Positions 19,668 through 27,998 are shown, counted from the first letter of the stretch. The stretch is DNA of 64,000 nt from Limnohabitans sp. Jir72 (GCF_003063575.1 NZ_NESC01000002.1:186001-250000); one strand, 5' to 3'. The notes: a model not told the origin generated them from the letters alone. Numbers and translations are program-made.

Positions 19668-20915
19668 TTATCGGGGCTGATCGTCCTTGCTGAACACAAA
19701 GTACAGCCAAGAAACAAATGAACACAACGCAAAACCGGCGAAAGCCACTTGATAAGCCGCCGGTTTGTCCAGCCCCGCACTGCGGGCCGCGTCCACCGCC
19801 AAGCCGATGCCCCATTGCACGACAAAGATGCCTGCAAAAATCACCAGGTTGTAGGCTGACAAAGCACGCCCCGCCAAATGCGGCGGGAACGCCATACCCA
19901 CAGCCGGTTGCGCCAGCGCCACAAAGGTGCTGCAAACACAAAACAAAGCCAAGGTGGCCGCAGCGGCCGAACCCAAAGCCGGGCCACGCCAGACCATGAA
20001 GGCCAGCACCACAAAAGTCAGCGGCAAGCCTCTGGCAATGAGGCGATCCACTGGCATGCCCCATTTGGACAATCGCGGCGTGACCAGCCCCCACAGCCAA
20101 AAGCTCACCAGCATGCTGAGGTTGATGGCAAACAAACCGGTGGCGGCCTCTTGCGCCGTCCAACCCGCCACCTGGGTCATCCAAGGGCCAGCCCACAAGG
20201 TCTGGATCGCCACCATGCCGCCGTAGCTGAAAAAGCCGATCGGCGTCATGCGCCAGAAATAGCGGTTGCGCCAGATTTCGCGGTAACTGCCATCGTCTTC
20301 TGTTGGCGTTTTGGCGGTGGCCTGGACCATCTGCCAACGCGGCACCAGCAAGGCGATCAACAACATGGCCAAAGCGATCATCATGCCCAGCATCAAAAAC
20401 AAGGCGCGCCAACCCCAGATGGGCATCAGCCACTGTACCGGCAATGTGGCGGCGACCATGCCAAACGAGCCCGTCATCAACATCCAGGAGTTGGTGCGCA
20501 GTTGTGTGGGCGCATCGAACCAGCGGCGGTACCCGGTCAAAGGCGCCATCAGGCAAGCGCTCACGCCCATGCCGCACAGCACGCGGGCGGCCAGCAAGCC
20601 TTGAAAACTCTCTGCCCACGAAAATGCCAAGCAGCCCAGCACCGCCAGCGACAAAAACGCTAGAATGACTTTTTTGGGACCGTGCCGATCCAGCCAGCGC
20701 CCCAGGGGCAGCTGGGTGAGCGAAAAGCCCAAAAAGTAGCCGCCAGCCAGCAAACCCAGATCTTGCGCACTGAGCTGGAAATCGGCCGTCAAAGTGGGCG
20801 ACAAGGTGGCCGTGATGGCCCGCACCAGCGCCGAGAAGAAATACGCCAGCGCAAACGCCAAAAACACCACCACCGCCTGGCGGCGTGGCAGGTGAGCCAA
20901 AGTGATGCTGCTCAT
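19668..20915 (-). CDS. Major facilitator superfamily transporter
   Basis: A 415-residue inner-membrane permease with about 12 predicted helices. The loop-2 motif GRWLDRHGPKKVI and the helix-5-like GMGVSACLMAPLTGYRRWF mark the MFS fold. The substrate is unknown. The start ATG overlaps the stop of the upstream lipoprotein gene (ATGA at 20912-20915), and the stop is ten bases before the EIIA gene, so it may be co-transcribed with the PTS genes. Confidence 0.88.
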   Translation of the reverse strand: MSSITLAHLPRRQAVVVFLAFALAYFFSALVRAITATLSPTLTADFQLSAQDLGLLAGGYFLGFSLTQLPLGRWLDRHGPKKVILAFLSLAVLGCLAFSWAESFQGLLAARVLCGMGVSACLMAPLTGYRRWFDAPTQLRTNSWMLMTGSFGMVAATLPVQWLMPIWGWRALFLMLGMMIALAMLLIALLVPRWQMVQATAKTPTEDDGSYREIWRNRYFWRMTPIGFFSYGGMVAIQTLWAGPWMTQVAGWTAQEAATGLFAINLSMLVSFWLWGLVTPRLSKWGMPVDRLIARGLPLTFVVLAFMVWRGPALGSAAAATLALFCVCSTFVALAQPAVGMAFPPHLAGRALSAYNLVIFAGIFVVQWGIGLAVDAARSAGLDKPAAYQVAFAGFALCSFVSWLYFVFSKDDQPR

Positions 20916-21460
20916 GGTCGAATCCCATCCAACAAACTGGCGGCCAAATCATGCGGGTCGCGCAGGTCATACACCACCGCATGCACGACACGCACATGGT
21001 CTCCCTCGGGCACCGCGCCCCACACGGCCTGCATGAACACCACCTGCCCGTCCGAACGCTGGCCTTGCGCCTGAACACGCACCGCAGAGGCCAAAGGCAA
21101 GAAGCCTGGACGCCGCCAAGCCTGCTGCTGACTTGCGGACAGCGGCTGCTGCACGCCAGCGTTCCCGAGCGTGGCTTGCTGCCACCCGGCCAGAACCGCC
21201 TGCGCGTCGGCCCCCGCCTGCAGGGATGCCGTCATCACGGCCACCATGGCGGTGCCACTCTCGCAGCCCACCACCTGCAATGGCGTTGGTACGCCCCCCA
21301 AAGGCACAGAACGGGTCGTGCGCTCGGGTTTGCAAGGCAGTTGTGCTTTGAGCGAGGCCCCGTCGAAGTTGACTTCGCGCCAATTTTGCTCGGGACTGCA
21401 AGCGCTCAAAAAAGAGGCAGCCGTGAGACTGGCCACCAGGGCCCATGAAAAGATTCGCAT
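20912..21460 (-). CDS. Predicted lipoprotein of unknown function
   Basis: A 182-residue exported protein. The N-terminus MRIFSWALVASLTAASFLSAC is a lipoprotein signal with cleavage before Cys21. The rest is a small periplasmic domain with no motif that I recognise (NWREVNFDGASLKAQLPCKP, then GGVPTPLQVVGCESGTAMVAV). Two cysteines in the mature part (in LPCKP and VGCESG) could form a disulfide. The start is the ATG at 21460, chosen because it gives the clean signal peptide. Four-base overlap with the MFS gene suggests an operon. Confidence 0.75.
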   Translation of the reverse strand: MRIFSWALVASLTAASFLSACSPEQNWREVNFDGASLKAQLPCKPERTTRSVPLGGVPTPLQVVGCESGTAMVAVMTASLQAGADAQAVLAGWQQATLGNAGVQQPLSASQQQAWRRPGFLPLASAVRVQAQGQRSDGQVVFMQAVWGAVPEGDHVRVVHAVVYDLRDPHDLAASLLDGIRP

Positions 21461-21512
21461 GGGGTGATTATCCTGATCAGCGAACGTTTCGGTTTTTCGC
21501 GACAATGGCCGC

Positions 21513-22754
21513 ATGAATTCACTCGATGGCATCCGCGTTCTCGACCTGTCCCGGGTATTGGCAGGCCCATGGTGTACACAGACTTTGGCCGATCTCGGCG
21601 CAGACGTCATCAAGATCGAGCGCCCCGTCAGTGGCGACGACACACGCAGCTGGGGCCCGCCCTTCTTAAAAGACGCCCAAGGCAAAGACACCGCCGAGGC
21701 GGCTTATTACCTGGGCACCAACCGCAACAAACGCTCGGTCACCTGCGACATCGCCCAGCCTGAAGGTCAAGCGCTGATCCGCGAATTGGTCACGCATTGC
21801 GATGTTTTCGTCGAAAACTTCAAGGTGGGCGACATGGCCCGCTATGGGCTGGACTTTGCCAGCCTGAGCGCCATCAACCCCAAGTTGGTCTATTGCAGTG
21901 TGACGGGCTTTGGTCAGACCGGTCCTTACCGCGAGCGCGCAGGCTATGACTACGCAGTGCAAGGCATCGGCGGCTTGATGAGCGTGACCGGTGAACGCGA
22001 CGATCTTGGCGGCGGCCCCCAAAAGGTCGGTGTTGCCGTGACCGATTTGTTCACCGGCATGTACGCCACCGTGTCCATCCTGGCGGCGCTGCGCCACGCC
22101 GAGCGAACCGGCGAAGGCCAGCACGTTGACATGGCTTTGCTCGACACCCAAGTGGCCATGCTGGCCAATCTTGGCTCGAACTACCTGGTCAGCGGCAAAG
22201 TGCCCACCCGCGCGGGCAATGCCCACCAGAACATCGTGCCCTACCAGGTCTTTGAGGTCAAAGCCGCAGAAGGCGCTGCACCCGGTAGCCGTGACCACCT
22301 GATCCTGGCCGTGGGCAACGATGGTCAGTTCGTCAAGTTCTGTGCCGTGGCTGGTCGACCTGACTTGGCACAAGACCCCCGCTATGCCTTGAATGCCGAC
22401 CGTGTGCGCCATCGTGCTGAGTTGGTGCCCATGCTGGAAACCATCATGATGAGCCGCACCAAAGCCGAGTGGCTGGCCGCCCTGGAGGCCGCCAAAGTGC
22501 CGTGTGGTGCCATCAACCACTTGGGCGAGGTGTTCGAAGACCCGCAAGTGCGAGAGCGCGGCATGGTCAGCGATTGGGCGCACCCCATCAAACCCTTGAA
22601 GCTGGTGTCCAGCCCCATCAAATTGAGTCGCACCCCCGTGCGTCAAGATTTGCCGCCGCCCATGCTGGGGCAACACACCCAAGAAGTGCTCGCCGAGGTG
22701 CTCGGCTGGTCCCCAGAGCAACTGGGGGCCCTGCGTGGCAAAGGGGTGATCTGA
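21513..22754 (+). CDS. CaiB/BaiF family III CoA-transferase
   Basis: A 413-residue family III CoA-transferase, a cytoplasmic enzyme that moves CoA between two organic acids. Blocks typical of the family: RVLDLSRVLAGPWCTQTLADLGADVIKIE, then VTCDIAQPEGQALIRELV, YGLDFASLSAINPKLVYCSVTGFGQ and YDYAVQGIGGLMSVTGE. The catalytic Asp should lie in the MALLDTQVAML region. The substrate cannot be read from sequence. It shares one base with the alpha/beta hydrolase gene downstream (TGATG), so the two are coupled and may act in the same acid or ester pathway. Confidence 0.92.
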   Translation: MNSLDGIRVLDLSRVLAGPWCTQTLADLGADVIKIERPVSGDDTRSWGPPFLKDAQGKDTAEAAYYLGTNRNKRSVTCDIAQPEGQALIRELVTHCDVFVENFKVGDMARYGLDFASLSAINPKLVYCSVTGFGQTGPYRERAGYDYAVQGIGGLMSVTGERDDLGGGPQKVGVAVTDLFTGMYATVSILAALRHAERTGEGQHVDMALLDTQVAMLANLGSNYLVSGKVPTRAGNAHQNIVPYQVFEVKAAEGAAPGSRDHLILAVGNDGQFVKFCAVAGRPDLAQDPRYALNADRVRHRAELVPMLETIMMSRTKAEWLAALEAAKVPCGAINHLGEVFEDPQVRERGMVSDWAHPIKPLKLVSSPIKLSRTPVRQDLPPPMLGQHTQEVLAEVLGWSPEQLGALRGKGVI

Positions 22755-23485
22755 TGGCGAACTTCTTGCTGGTGCATGGTGCTTGGCACGGCGCCTGGTG
22801 CTGGCAAAGGGTGTTGACCCCGTTGATTCAGGCCGGTCACCGCGCCCATGCCGTCACACTGACGGGCGTTGGTGAGCGCGCCCATTTGCTTCAGCCCGGC
22901 ATCGACCTGGAAACGCATATTCAGGACATCCTTGCTGCCATGGATGCCGAAGAGATGAGCGATGTGGTGCTGGTGGTGCATTCGTATGCCGGCATGCTCG
23001 GCACCGCCGTCGCAGACCGTCGTCCACAAGTCTTGCGCCATCTGGTCTATCTGGATGCGGTCTTGCCCGCACCCGGCGAGAGCTGGAGCAGCACGCACGC
23101 ACCGGACACGCGGGCTGCGCGCATGGCCGCGTCACAAGCCGATCCTTTGCACAGTTTTCCTGCCCCAGACCCTGCGGTGTTTGGCCTGAGCGGCGATGAC
23201 CATGCTTGGGTGGCGAGGCGCCAAACACGCCACCCCGGTGACCCTTACACGCAGGTGCTCCAGTTTGACCCCCAGCGTGTGGCATCCGTGCCACGCACTT
23301 TCATCAACTGCACCGAACCGCCCCTGGCCACCATCGATGTGAGCCGCCAACGCATGGTGGACCCGCAGTTCTGGGATGGCCATTGGTTGTCCGGCTCCCG
23401 GGTGGTCGAGATGAAAACCGGACACGACCCCATGGTCAGCGATCCACAAGGCCTGACCCGCTTGCTGATCGATTGCAGCCGCTGA
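22754..23485 (+). CDS. Alpha/beta hydrolase, EstC/salicylate-esterase-like
   Basis: Serine esterase-type hydrolase of 243 residues. It begins MANFLLVHGAWHGAWCWQRV, the oxyanion motif of the plant-MES/hydroxynitrile-lyase-like group. The nucleophile is Ser77 in VVHSYAGM. The catalytic His is in KTGHDPMVSDP near the end, and the Asp in the helix before it. I start it at the ATG that overlaps the CoA-transferase stop; the open frame upstream is inside that gene. Substrate unknown, probably a small ester or a CoA-derived product. Confidence 0.88.
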   Translation: MANFLLVHGAWHGAWCWQRVLTPLIQAGHRAHAVTLTGVGERAHLLQPGIDLETHIQDILAAMDAEEMSDVVLVVHSYAGMLGTAVADRRPQVLRHLVYLDAVLPAPGESWSSTHAPDTRAARMAASQADPLHSFPAPDPAVFGLSGDDHAWVARRQTRHPGDPYTQVLQFDPQRVASVPRTFINCTEPPLATIDVSRQRMVDPQFWDGHWLSGSRVVEMKTGHDPMVSDPQGLTRLLIDCSR

Positions 23486-23498
23486 GCCTGGGCTGCGT

Positions 23499-24197
23499 TC
23501 AGCGCAAAGCGCCAAACACTTTGCTGAGCAGGGCGCTGCCTGCTTCGGCGGGGTTTTGACGGATCTTTTTCTCTTCTTCGCCGATCATGAAATACAAACC
23601 CGCCAAGGTTCTGTCCGTGACGTGAGATTCGAGATTGGCCTTGTCTTTGGCCAGCAAACCCATGCCCGACAATTTGCCTGCGATCGCATTGAATTGCTCC
23701 ACCACGCCCAGCTTGCTCAATGACGCTTTCACGGTAGGCATGAACTCTGCGCTCAGTGGGGCTCGCGTTTTGTCCGCAAAGAACTGCGTCACCGAGTTCT
23801 CACCGCCTTGCAAAATGCCCTTGGCGTCCTGAACAGACATGGTCTGAATCGATTGCGTGAGCAACTTCTTAGACAAAGGGACGGCTGCCTCGGCAGCCCG
23901 GTTCATCTGCAAGGTCAGGTCATCGAGCTGCTTGCCCAAGCCCATGGTCTTGAGCCATTTGGCACCTTGGTTCAAAGTGTCTGGTAAACCGATGCGCACT
24001 TTGTCGTTGTTCATGAAGCCGTCTTGCACACCCAGCAGTTGAATGGCCATATCTGCGCCCTTTTCCAATGCCAGCTTCAAGCCCTTGGAGGCGTCGACCG
24101 CACTCAAATCATTCAAACTCAGGGCATGGGCAGGTGCAATCACCCACAGGCCTGCGGCGACCCCAAACGTATTAAACTTTCGACGATGAAGATGCAT
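23499..24197 (-). CDS. DUF4197 exported protein
   Basis: A 232-residue periplasmic protein. An N-terminal signal peptide (RRKFNTFGVAAGLWVIAPAHA) is followed by an all-helical domain with DUF4197 blocks: SKGLKLALEKGADMAIQLLG, DKVRIGLPDTLNQ, and the C-terminal LAGLYFMIGEEEKKIRQNP. The function of the family is not known. An AGGGAG site eight bases before the ATG at 24197 supports the start. That start region lies inside the 5' end of the divergent TlpA-like gene if the latter uses its first ATG. It is convergent with the hydrolase gene, 13 bases away. Confidence 0.85.
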   Translation of the reverse strand: MHLHRRKFNTFGVAAGLWVIAPAHALSLNDLSAVDASKGLKLALEKGADMAIQLLGVQDGFMNNDKVRIGLPDTLNQGAKWLKTMGLGKQLDDLTLQMNRAAEAAVPLSKKLLTQSIQTMSVQDAKGILQGGENSVTQFFADKTRAPLSAEFMPTVKASLSKLGVVEQFNAIAGKLSGMGLLAKDKANLESHVTDRTLAGLYFMIGEEEKKIRQNPAEAGSALLSKVFGALR

Positions 24198-24713
24198 TTG
24201 AAAACTCCCTGGAATTGGCGGCTTGTTTCTGGCCGCATGTGGCTTAGGCTTTGCGCGTTGGGCCTGGCTGGCTTGCTGGTAGCGTGCTCTTCAGACCGCG
24301 CGCCCGAATCTTCGTACGTTTTGCTCGATGGTTCGAAAATCACCACCACACAATTGCAAGGAAAAGTAGTTCTGGTGAATTTCTGGGCCACCAGCTGCAC
24401 CACCTGTGTGGCAGAGATGCCCGAGGTGATCGCCACGTACAACAAGTACAAGGATCATGGGTTCGACACCATTGCGGTTGCCATGAGTTACGACCCACCC
24501 AGCTATGTGGTGAATTTTGCGCAAACGCGCCAGTTGCCATTCAAAGTCGCCATTGACAACACGGGTGGCGTCGCAAAAGCCTGGGGCGATATACAGCTTA
24601 CGCCCACTACGTTTGTGCTTGACAAGCAGGGCAACATCATCAAGCGCTATGTGGGTGCACCAAATTTTGCTGAGTTGCACCAACTGATCGATAAATTGCT
24701 GACCTCATCTTGA
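24186..24713 (+). CDS. TlpA-type thioredoxin-like lipoprotein
   Basis: Periplasmic thiol-disulfide protein (175 residues from this start). The signal reads MWLRLCALGLAGLLVAC, with lipid-carrying Cys34. The active-site motif is C71-T-T-C74 in FWATSCTTCVAEMP, and the cis-Pro is in LTPTTFVLD. Such proteins reduce cysteines during cytochrome c maturation or guard periplasmic thiols, which fits the cytochrome c' and b genes just downstream. The start is uncertain: the ATG at 24186 overlaps the divergent DUF4197 start by 12 bases, while the ATG at 24237 also gives a complete lipoprotein signal. Neither has a clear ribosome-binding site. Confidence 0.87.
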   Translation: MKMHLKTPWNWRLVSGRMWLRLCALGLAGLLVACSSDRAPESSYVLLDGSKITTTQLQGKVVLVNFWATSCTTCVAEMPEVIATYNKYKDHGFDTIAVAMSYDPPSYVVNFAQTRQLPFKVAIDNTGGVAKAWGDIQLTPTTFVLDKQGNIIKRYVGAPNFAELHQLIDKLLTSS

Positions 24714-24749
24714 ACGTGGCATCCGGCCACGCTCAGGGCCTGGATGTAC

Positions 24750-25202
24750 TCAGTCCTTGCGGAAAGTGTCGTGGCACGCTTTGCACGAAGCGGCTGCGGG
24801 TCCGAATGCGGCCTTGAGTGCTTCAACATTACCGGCTTTGGCAGCCACATTGAGCTTGCCGATTTCAGCTTGCATTTTGTCTGACGCGTCCTTGAACCTG
24901 GCTGCTTCTTTCCAGACTTCCGGCTTGGCGCGCGTCTCACCGTTGTCGGTGCCTTCACCGTAGGCTGTCCACGGCAATTTGGCCAATGCGACCACCAACT
25001 CGGCGTTTTCAGAAGCGAGCTTTGCGTCGTAAGGCATGCGGCCATTGGCCATGGCACCCAATCGTCCAAAGTGAGTCGCCATCACTGTATAGCTGGCTTT
25101 ACGGTATTTGATCGCGTCATCCGGTTTAGCAAATTGTGCGTAGGCAGGCAACAAGGTGGCGGCAGTCAAGCAAACAGCAACAATGCGAATCACATTTTTC
25201 AT
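24750..25202 (-). CDS. Cytochrome c' family protein
   Basis: A 150-residue periplasmic four-helix-bundle cytochrome. The signal peptide ends in PAYAQ near residue 23. The haem site is near the C-terminus, C140-K-A-C143-H144, as expected for class II cytochromes c. The N-terminal helix holds the conserved basic residue in IKYRKA, and Met41 may be near the distal haem face. The family binds NO and CO and protects against nitrosative stress, or passes electrons from a b-type cytochrome. It is divergent from the cytochrome b gene, 81 bases away. Confidence 0.92.
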   Translation of the reverse strand: MKNVIRIVAVCLTAATLLPAYAQFAKPDDAIKYRKASYTVMATHFGRLGAMANGRMPYDAKLASENAELVVALAKLPWTAYGEGTDNGETRAKPEVWKEAARFKDASDKMQAEIGKLNVAAKAGNVEALKAAFGPAAASCKACHDTFRKD

Positions 25203-25283
25203 TTTGGCTCCAATGGGTTGAAAATGGTCAGGTTACTTTTCGTTTAACCTCGGATCAGTCTCTCACATTTTGGATCGCTCTGC

Positions 25284-25961
25284 ATGAACACCGACTCATC
25301 GTTCACTGTCCACATCTGGGATTTGCCTACGCGCATTTTTCACTGGGTCCTAGCCGCTTGCGTGGTGGGGCTCGTCATTTCAGGCAACATCGGCGGGAAT
25401 GCCATGGTCTGGCATTTCAGGCTTGGCTATGTGGTTTTTGGCCTCCTGCTTTTTCGAGGTGGCTGGGGCTTCATCGGAGGTCATTGGTCCCGCTGGTCCA
25501 GGCTGCCTTTGGGCTGGAAGCATGTTCAAAGCTATTTGCAAGGCCAGTCCAGCAGCCAGCAAATCGCCGGCCACAACCCCTTGGGCTCATGGTCTGTCGT
25601 GGCTTTGCTGTTTTTTTTGAGCCTGCAGGTCGGGACCGGCCTTTTCAGCGATGACGAAATCGCCAACACAGGGCCTTTGTCCAGCCTGATTTCTGGCACT
25701 TGGGTGAATTTGGCCACGAGCTGGCACAAGCATTGGGGCAAGCTGATTTTGCTGGCGCTGGTGTTGCTTCACCTCACGGCTATCGTTTGGTACAGCTGGC
25801 GCAAACGTCAAGCCTTGGTCTCGGCCATGTGGCACGGCAACAAAGTGCTACCCGATTCAGTTCCTGCATCATCGGATCAAAACCGTTCACGCTGGCTGGC
25901 CGTGTCTTTAATGGTGCTGGCATGTGCCCTAGTTGGTTTTGTAGTTTCGCTGGGTTCGTGA
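25284..25961 (+). CDS. Cytochrome b561/b6-domain membrane protein
   Basis: A 225-residue di-haem cytochrome b of the type that pairs with cytochrome c'. The N-terminus has VHIWDLPTRIFHWVLAACVV with the first haem His. A second His lies in MVWHFRLGYVVFG, followed by FRGGWGFIGG; further His residues sit in TSWHKHWGKLILLALVLLHL. A fifth hydrophobic segment ends the protein (LAVSLMVLACALVGFVVSLG). It is likely to move electrons from the quinone pool to the adjacent periplasmic cytochrome. Divergent from the c' gene. Confidence 0.87.
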   Translation: MNTDSSFTVHIWDLPTRIFHWVLAACVVGLVISGNIGGNAMVWHFRLGYVVFGLLLFRGGWGFIGGHWSRWSRLPLGWKHVQSYLQGQSSSQQIAGHNPLGSWSVVALLFFLSLQVGTGLFSDDEIANTGPLSSLISGTWVNLATSWHKHWGKLILLALVLLHLTAIVWYSWRKRQALVSAMWHGNKVLPDSVPASSDQNRSRWLAVSLMVLACALVGFVVSLGS

Positions 25962-26043
25962 TGGCTCACCAGCGCGACAGCCATTCGATCAAGTAGTGCG
26001 CATGTGACGCTACACTTTCTTGTGCTTCACTTTTAGTTTTCTC

Positions 26044-26535
26044 TTGAACACGCCATCTGTTGAATTGTTGCCAGCCCTGACACCGGTCGATCTCGCCAAG
26101 GCGTATGCGATCTTCGAAGAATACGCAGCTTCTTTGAAGGTCGATTTGCACTTTCAGAACTTCGACGAGGAGCTCAAAAACCTGCCAGGGGAATATGCAG
26201 ACCCTCGCGGTGCTTTGCTACTGGCGCACGTCAATGGTGAAGTCGCCGGTTGTTGTGCGCTACGGCCATTGGACGGCTGTGATTACAGCAATGCTGCCGA
26301 AATGAAACGCCTGTATGTTCGTCCTGCGTTTAGAGGTTTGGGACTGGGCAGGCAATTGACGGAAGCCATTTTGGATGCAGCACACCGCGCAGCTTACGCA
26401 TGTGTTTTGCTCGACACCCTCGACGACATGGAAGCTGCAAGAGCACTTTATGAAGACCTTGGCTTTGAAGAAGTCCCGCCGTTTTATCACAACCCCTATG
26501 CGGGGGCACATTACCTGAAGGTCGACATCGGCTGA
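26044..26535 (+). CDS. GNAT-family N-acetyltransferase
   Basis: A 163-residue acetyl-CoA-dependent acetyltransferase. The acetyl-CoA loop is MKRLYVRPAFRGLGLGRQLTEAIL (motif A, RGLGLG). Motif B follows: ARALYEDLGFEEVPPFYHNP with the NPYAGAHYLKVDI ending seen in many small GNATs. No ATG exists before the middle of the gene, so it must start at TTG. I prefer TTG 26044; a TTG at 26020 is open too. The acceptor is unknown. The message should end at the terminator that the IS element has split at 26556-26574. Confidence 0.85.
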   Translation: MNTPSVELLPALTPVDLAKAYAIFEEYAASLKVDLHFQNFDEELKNLPGEYADPRGALLLAHVNGEVAGCCALRPLDGCDYSNAAEMKRLYVRPAFRGLGLGRQLTEAILDAAHRAAYACVLLDTLDDMEAARALYEDLGFEEVPPFYHNPYAGAHYLKVDIG

Positions 26536-26555
26536 TGGTTGCGCGCCTGCTTCAT

Positions 26556-26574
26556 AAAAAAAGGGGCCCTAAGG
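26556..26574 (+). terminator. Left half of a terminator split by the IS element
   Basis: Reads AAAAAAAGGGGCCCTAAGG. Its missing partner GGCCCCTTTTT is found directly after the IS at 27973-27983. Joining the two with one copy of the target duplication gives an 11-bp stem with a CTAA loop and T-runs on both sides. That would have served the convergent GNAT and peroxiredoxin genes. With the IS in place the arms are 1.4 kb apart, so function is doubtful. Confidence 0.8.
26567..26574. repeat. IS target-site duplication, left copy
   Basis: CCCTAAGG, repeated exactly at 27967-27974. It flanks the element outside both terminal inverted repeats and includes the loop of the ancestral terminator. Confidence 0.85.
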
Positions 26575-26600
26575 CTAATGCCAGTCAGTTAAGAGCTGAC
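26575..26600. repeat. IS terminal inverted repeat, left
   Basis: 26 bases, beginning CTAATGCCAGTC, that are the exact reverse complement of 27941-27966. The transposase stop codon lies within it (26589-26591). Confidence 0.93.
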
Positions 26601-27891
26601 TGGCATTTTTGCTGGGTATTTGGCAGTCTTTGTTTTGACAACCCGAGGGTATGAACGTTTACGCCTTGGCGGTAAAACAAATAAATGCGCCTGATCAAAC
26701 AACAGCTGCAACCGTTTAGGCAACGTCCCAGCCGACTCCAGTGGCGCAAAGCGCAACATATCGATGATGGCCATACTCGCAACGTGAAAGCCCATTCGCA
26801 ATGGCTCCACCTTCACGTGTGCAGCCATCTGTCGCATCAGTCTGCGCAACAACGTATATGCAATCAGCACACCCCATAGCTCCTGTCGCACCAGCTGCGG
26901 CTGTTTGCCTCGCAGCGTCCATTGCAACTTTGCAATGAGTGCTTGATCTCCAGAAATCCCAACTCAATCTCCCAGCGCTGCATGTACAGCTTGGCCAGTT
27001 CTTGGACCGTATAGCGGCTCGCATCCATCAGCGACGTGATGAACCGGCGCTTGCGCCCACCCAGCTGCACCAGAATCAAACGGGCTTGCCAATGGCTTGG
27101 CAATTGAGGATCAATCTTTCTGGCCGTCGGCGACACTGGTATGCTGACCAAACAGTCATGCTCATCGTGTTGGACGATCACTTCGTGTCGCAAGTTGTCT
27201 TTGGCTCGCATCAGCGAGTGTCTGTCTTGTCCTTGCGACTGCCAGTTCAGCAAAAAGGCTGCCCAGAAGTAGGCCCGATCAAACACTGTCAGGGACTGAT
27301 CGATGTTTTGTAAATCTACTGCCAGCGTCAGCTCGCCCTGACTCATGCCGCCCATGCGTGCATCGAGCAACTCATGACGTATCCATCAGGCGGACAGCCC
27401 GAATTTGAGGCCACCCACCCGAGCCATGTTGATTACTGCTGCTGCCCAAGGCCAAGCGGTTGGCTGTGGTATCGGGTGTCGCCCAGACAACGCCATCAAC
27501 GGCCAAAAGGCGCATGCCCAGCACGCGTTGACAAACGCACTCGCAGGCTGTCCACTCCTGACAAAAACAGGCGAAACAAATGCGCCAAAGGCTCTTCTCC
27601 CAAACGTTGACACCCGGCAACGGCAGCGCTGGGCACGCTTAAGGATTGGTTGTGCAACGTCAATTGCAACTGCCTGACCCCGTCCCATATGGGTTGATTG
27701 CGAAAAAGAGCCAATCCGATGCCCAGCCAAATAACGTGTTCGGCAGGCAGCTTGCGTCTTCATATGGAGGCTTTGCCTGTGGCGCACAGGACAGGAGTAA
27801 TCCACAGAGGATGGATAAGGCTGCTGAGCTGATCCAGCCGCTCGGGAGTGCTTTGAATTGTTTGGGAAAGATCGTTTTGCAGCCAGCTCAT
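26589..27891 (-). pseudogene. IS4-family transposase, frameshifted and with a nonsense codon
   Basis: DDE transposase remnant. It starts at the ATG at 27891 (MSWLQNDLSQTIQSTPERLD). A TGA replaces an expected Arg codon at 27760-27762, after ATGKASI. The same frame goes on with RRKLPAEHVIWLGIGLALF, the IS4 N-terminal domain. The frame changes near 27580 to reach LLAVDGVVWATPDT (first catalytic Asp). It changes again at about 27371, where one base is missing in ...MDTS[H]ELLDA. It then runs through FDRAYF (second Asp) and MQRWEIELGFLEIKHSLQ (catalytic Glu). A last shift near 26920 gives WTLRGKQPQLVRQELWG to the end. No intact product is possible, though all three catalytic regions are still recognisable, so decay is fairly recent. 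Confidence 0.9.
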
Positions 27892-27892
27892 G

Positions 27893-27928
27893 AAAAAGGG
27901 AACCGTGTTTGAACAGGGTTCCCTTTTT
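27893..27928. terminator. Hairpin upstream of the IS transposase
   Basis: Perfect 12-bp stem (AAAAAGGGAACC / GGTTCCCTTTTT) with a 12-base loop, flanked by A and T runs. It lies between the right terminal repeat and the transposase ATG. It would end read-through from the peroxiredoxin side and so limit transposase expression, a known strategy of IS4-group elements. Confidence 0.75.
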
Positions 27929-27940
27929 AAATTAAAACCG

Positions 27941-27966
27941 GTCAGCTCTTAACTGACTGGCATTAG
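27941..27966. repeat. IS terminal inverted repeat, right
   Basis: Exact reverse complement of 26575-26600, ending in GGCATTAG at the target duplication. Confidence 0.93.
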
Positions 27967-27983
27967 CCCTAAGGCCCCTTTTT
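27967..27983. terminator. Right half of the split terminator, with target duplication
   Basis: CCCTAAGG (second duplication copy, 27967-27974) followed by CCCCTTTTT. It is the partner of the left half at 26556-26574 and lies 15 bases beyond the peroxiredoxin stop codon on the minus strand. Confidence 0.78.
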
Positions 27984-27998
27984 CAGTAATGCCCAGGC

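Larger units (their letters stand above)
26575..27966 (-). mobile_element. IS4-family insertion sequence, decayed (1392 bp)
   Basis: A complete but inactive element: 26-bp perfect terminal inverted repeats, an 8-bp duplicated target, and one transposase frame on the minus strand broken in at least four places. The left end contains its own palindrome (GCCAGTCAG/CTGACTGGC, 26579-26603), and the right end nearly the same. A 12-bp-stem hairpin with T-runs lies just upstream of the transposase start, likely to block outside transcription. The element sits between convergent genes, in the loop of their shared terminator. Confidence 0.92.

Noticed and set aside
19654-21078. A 474-codon minus-strand frame overlapping the MFS gene in another frame
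   Set aside because: The MFS frame shows helices and loop motifs; the other frame is Gly/Arg/Ala-rich without them.
27386-27805. A 139-codon minus-strand frame in the IS element
   Set aside because: It is an off-frame reading of the transposase N-terminal part; the IS4 domain is seen in the frame from 27891.
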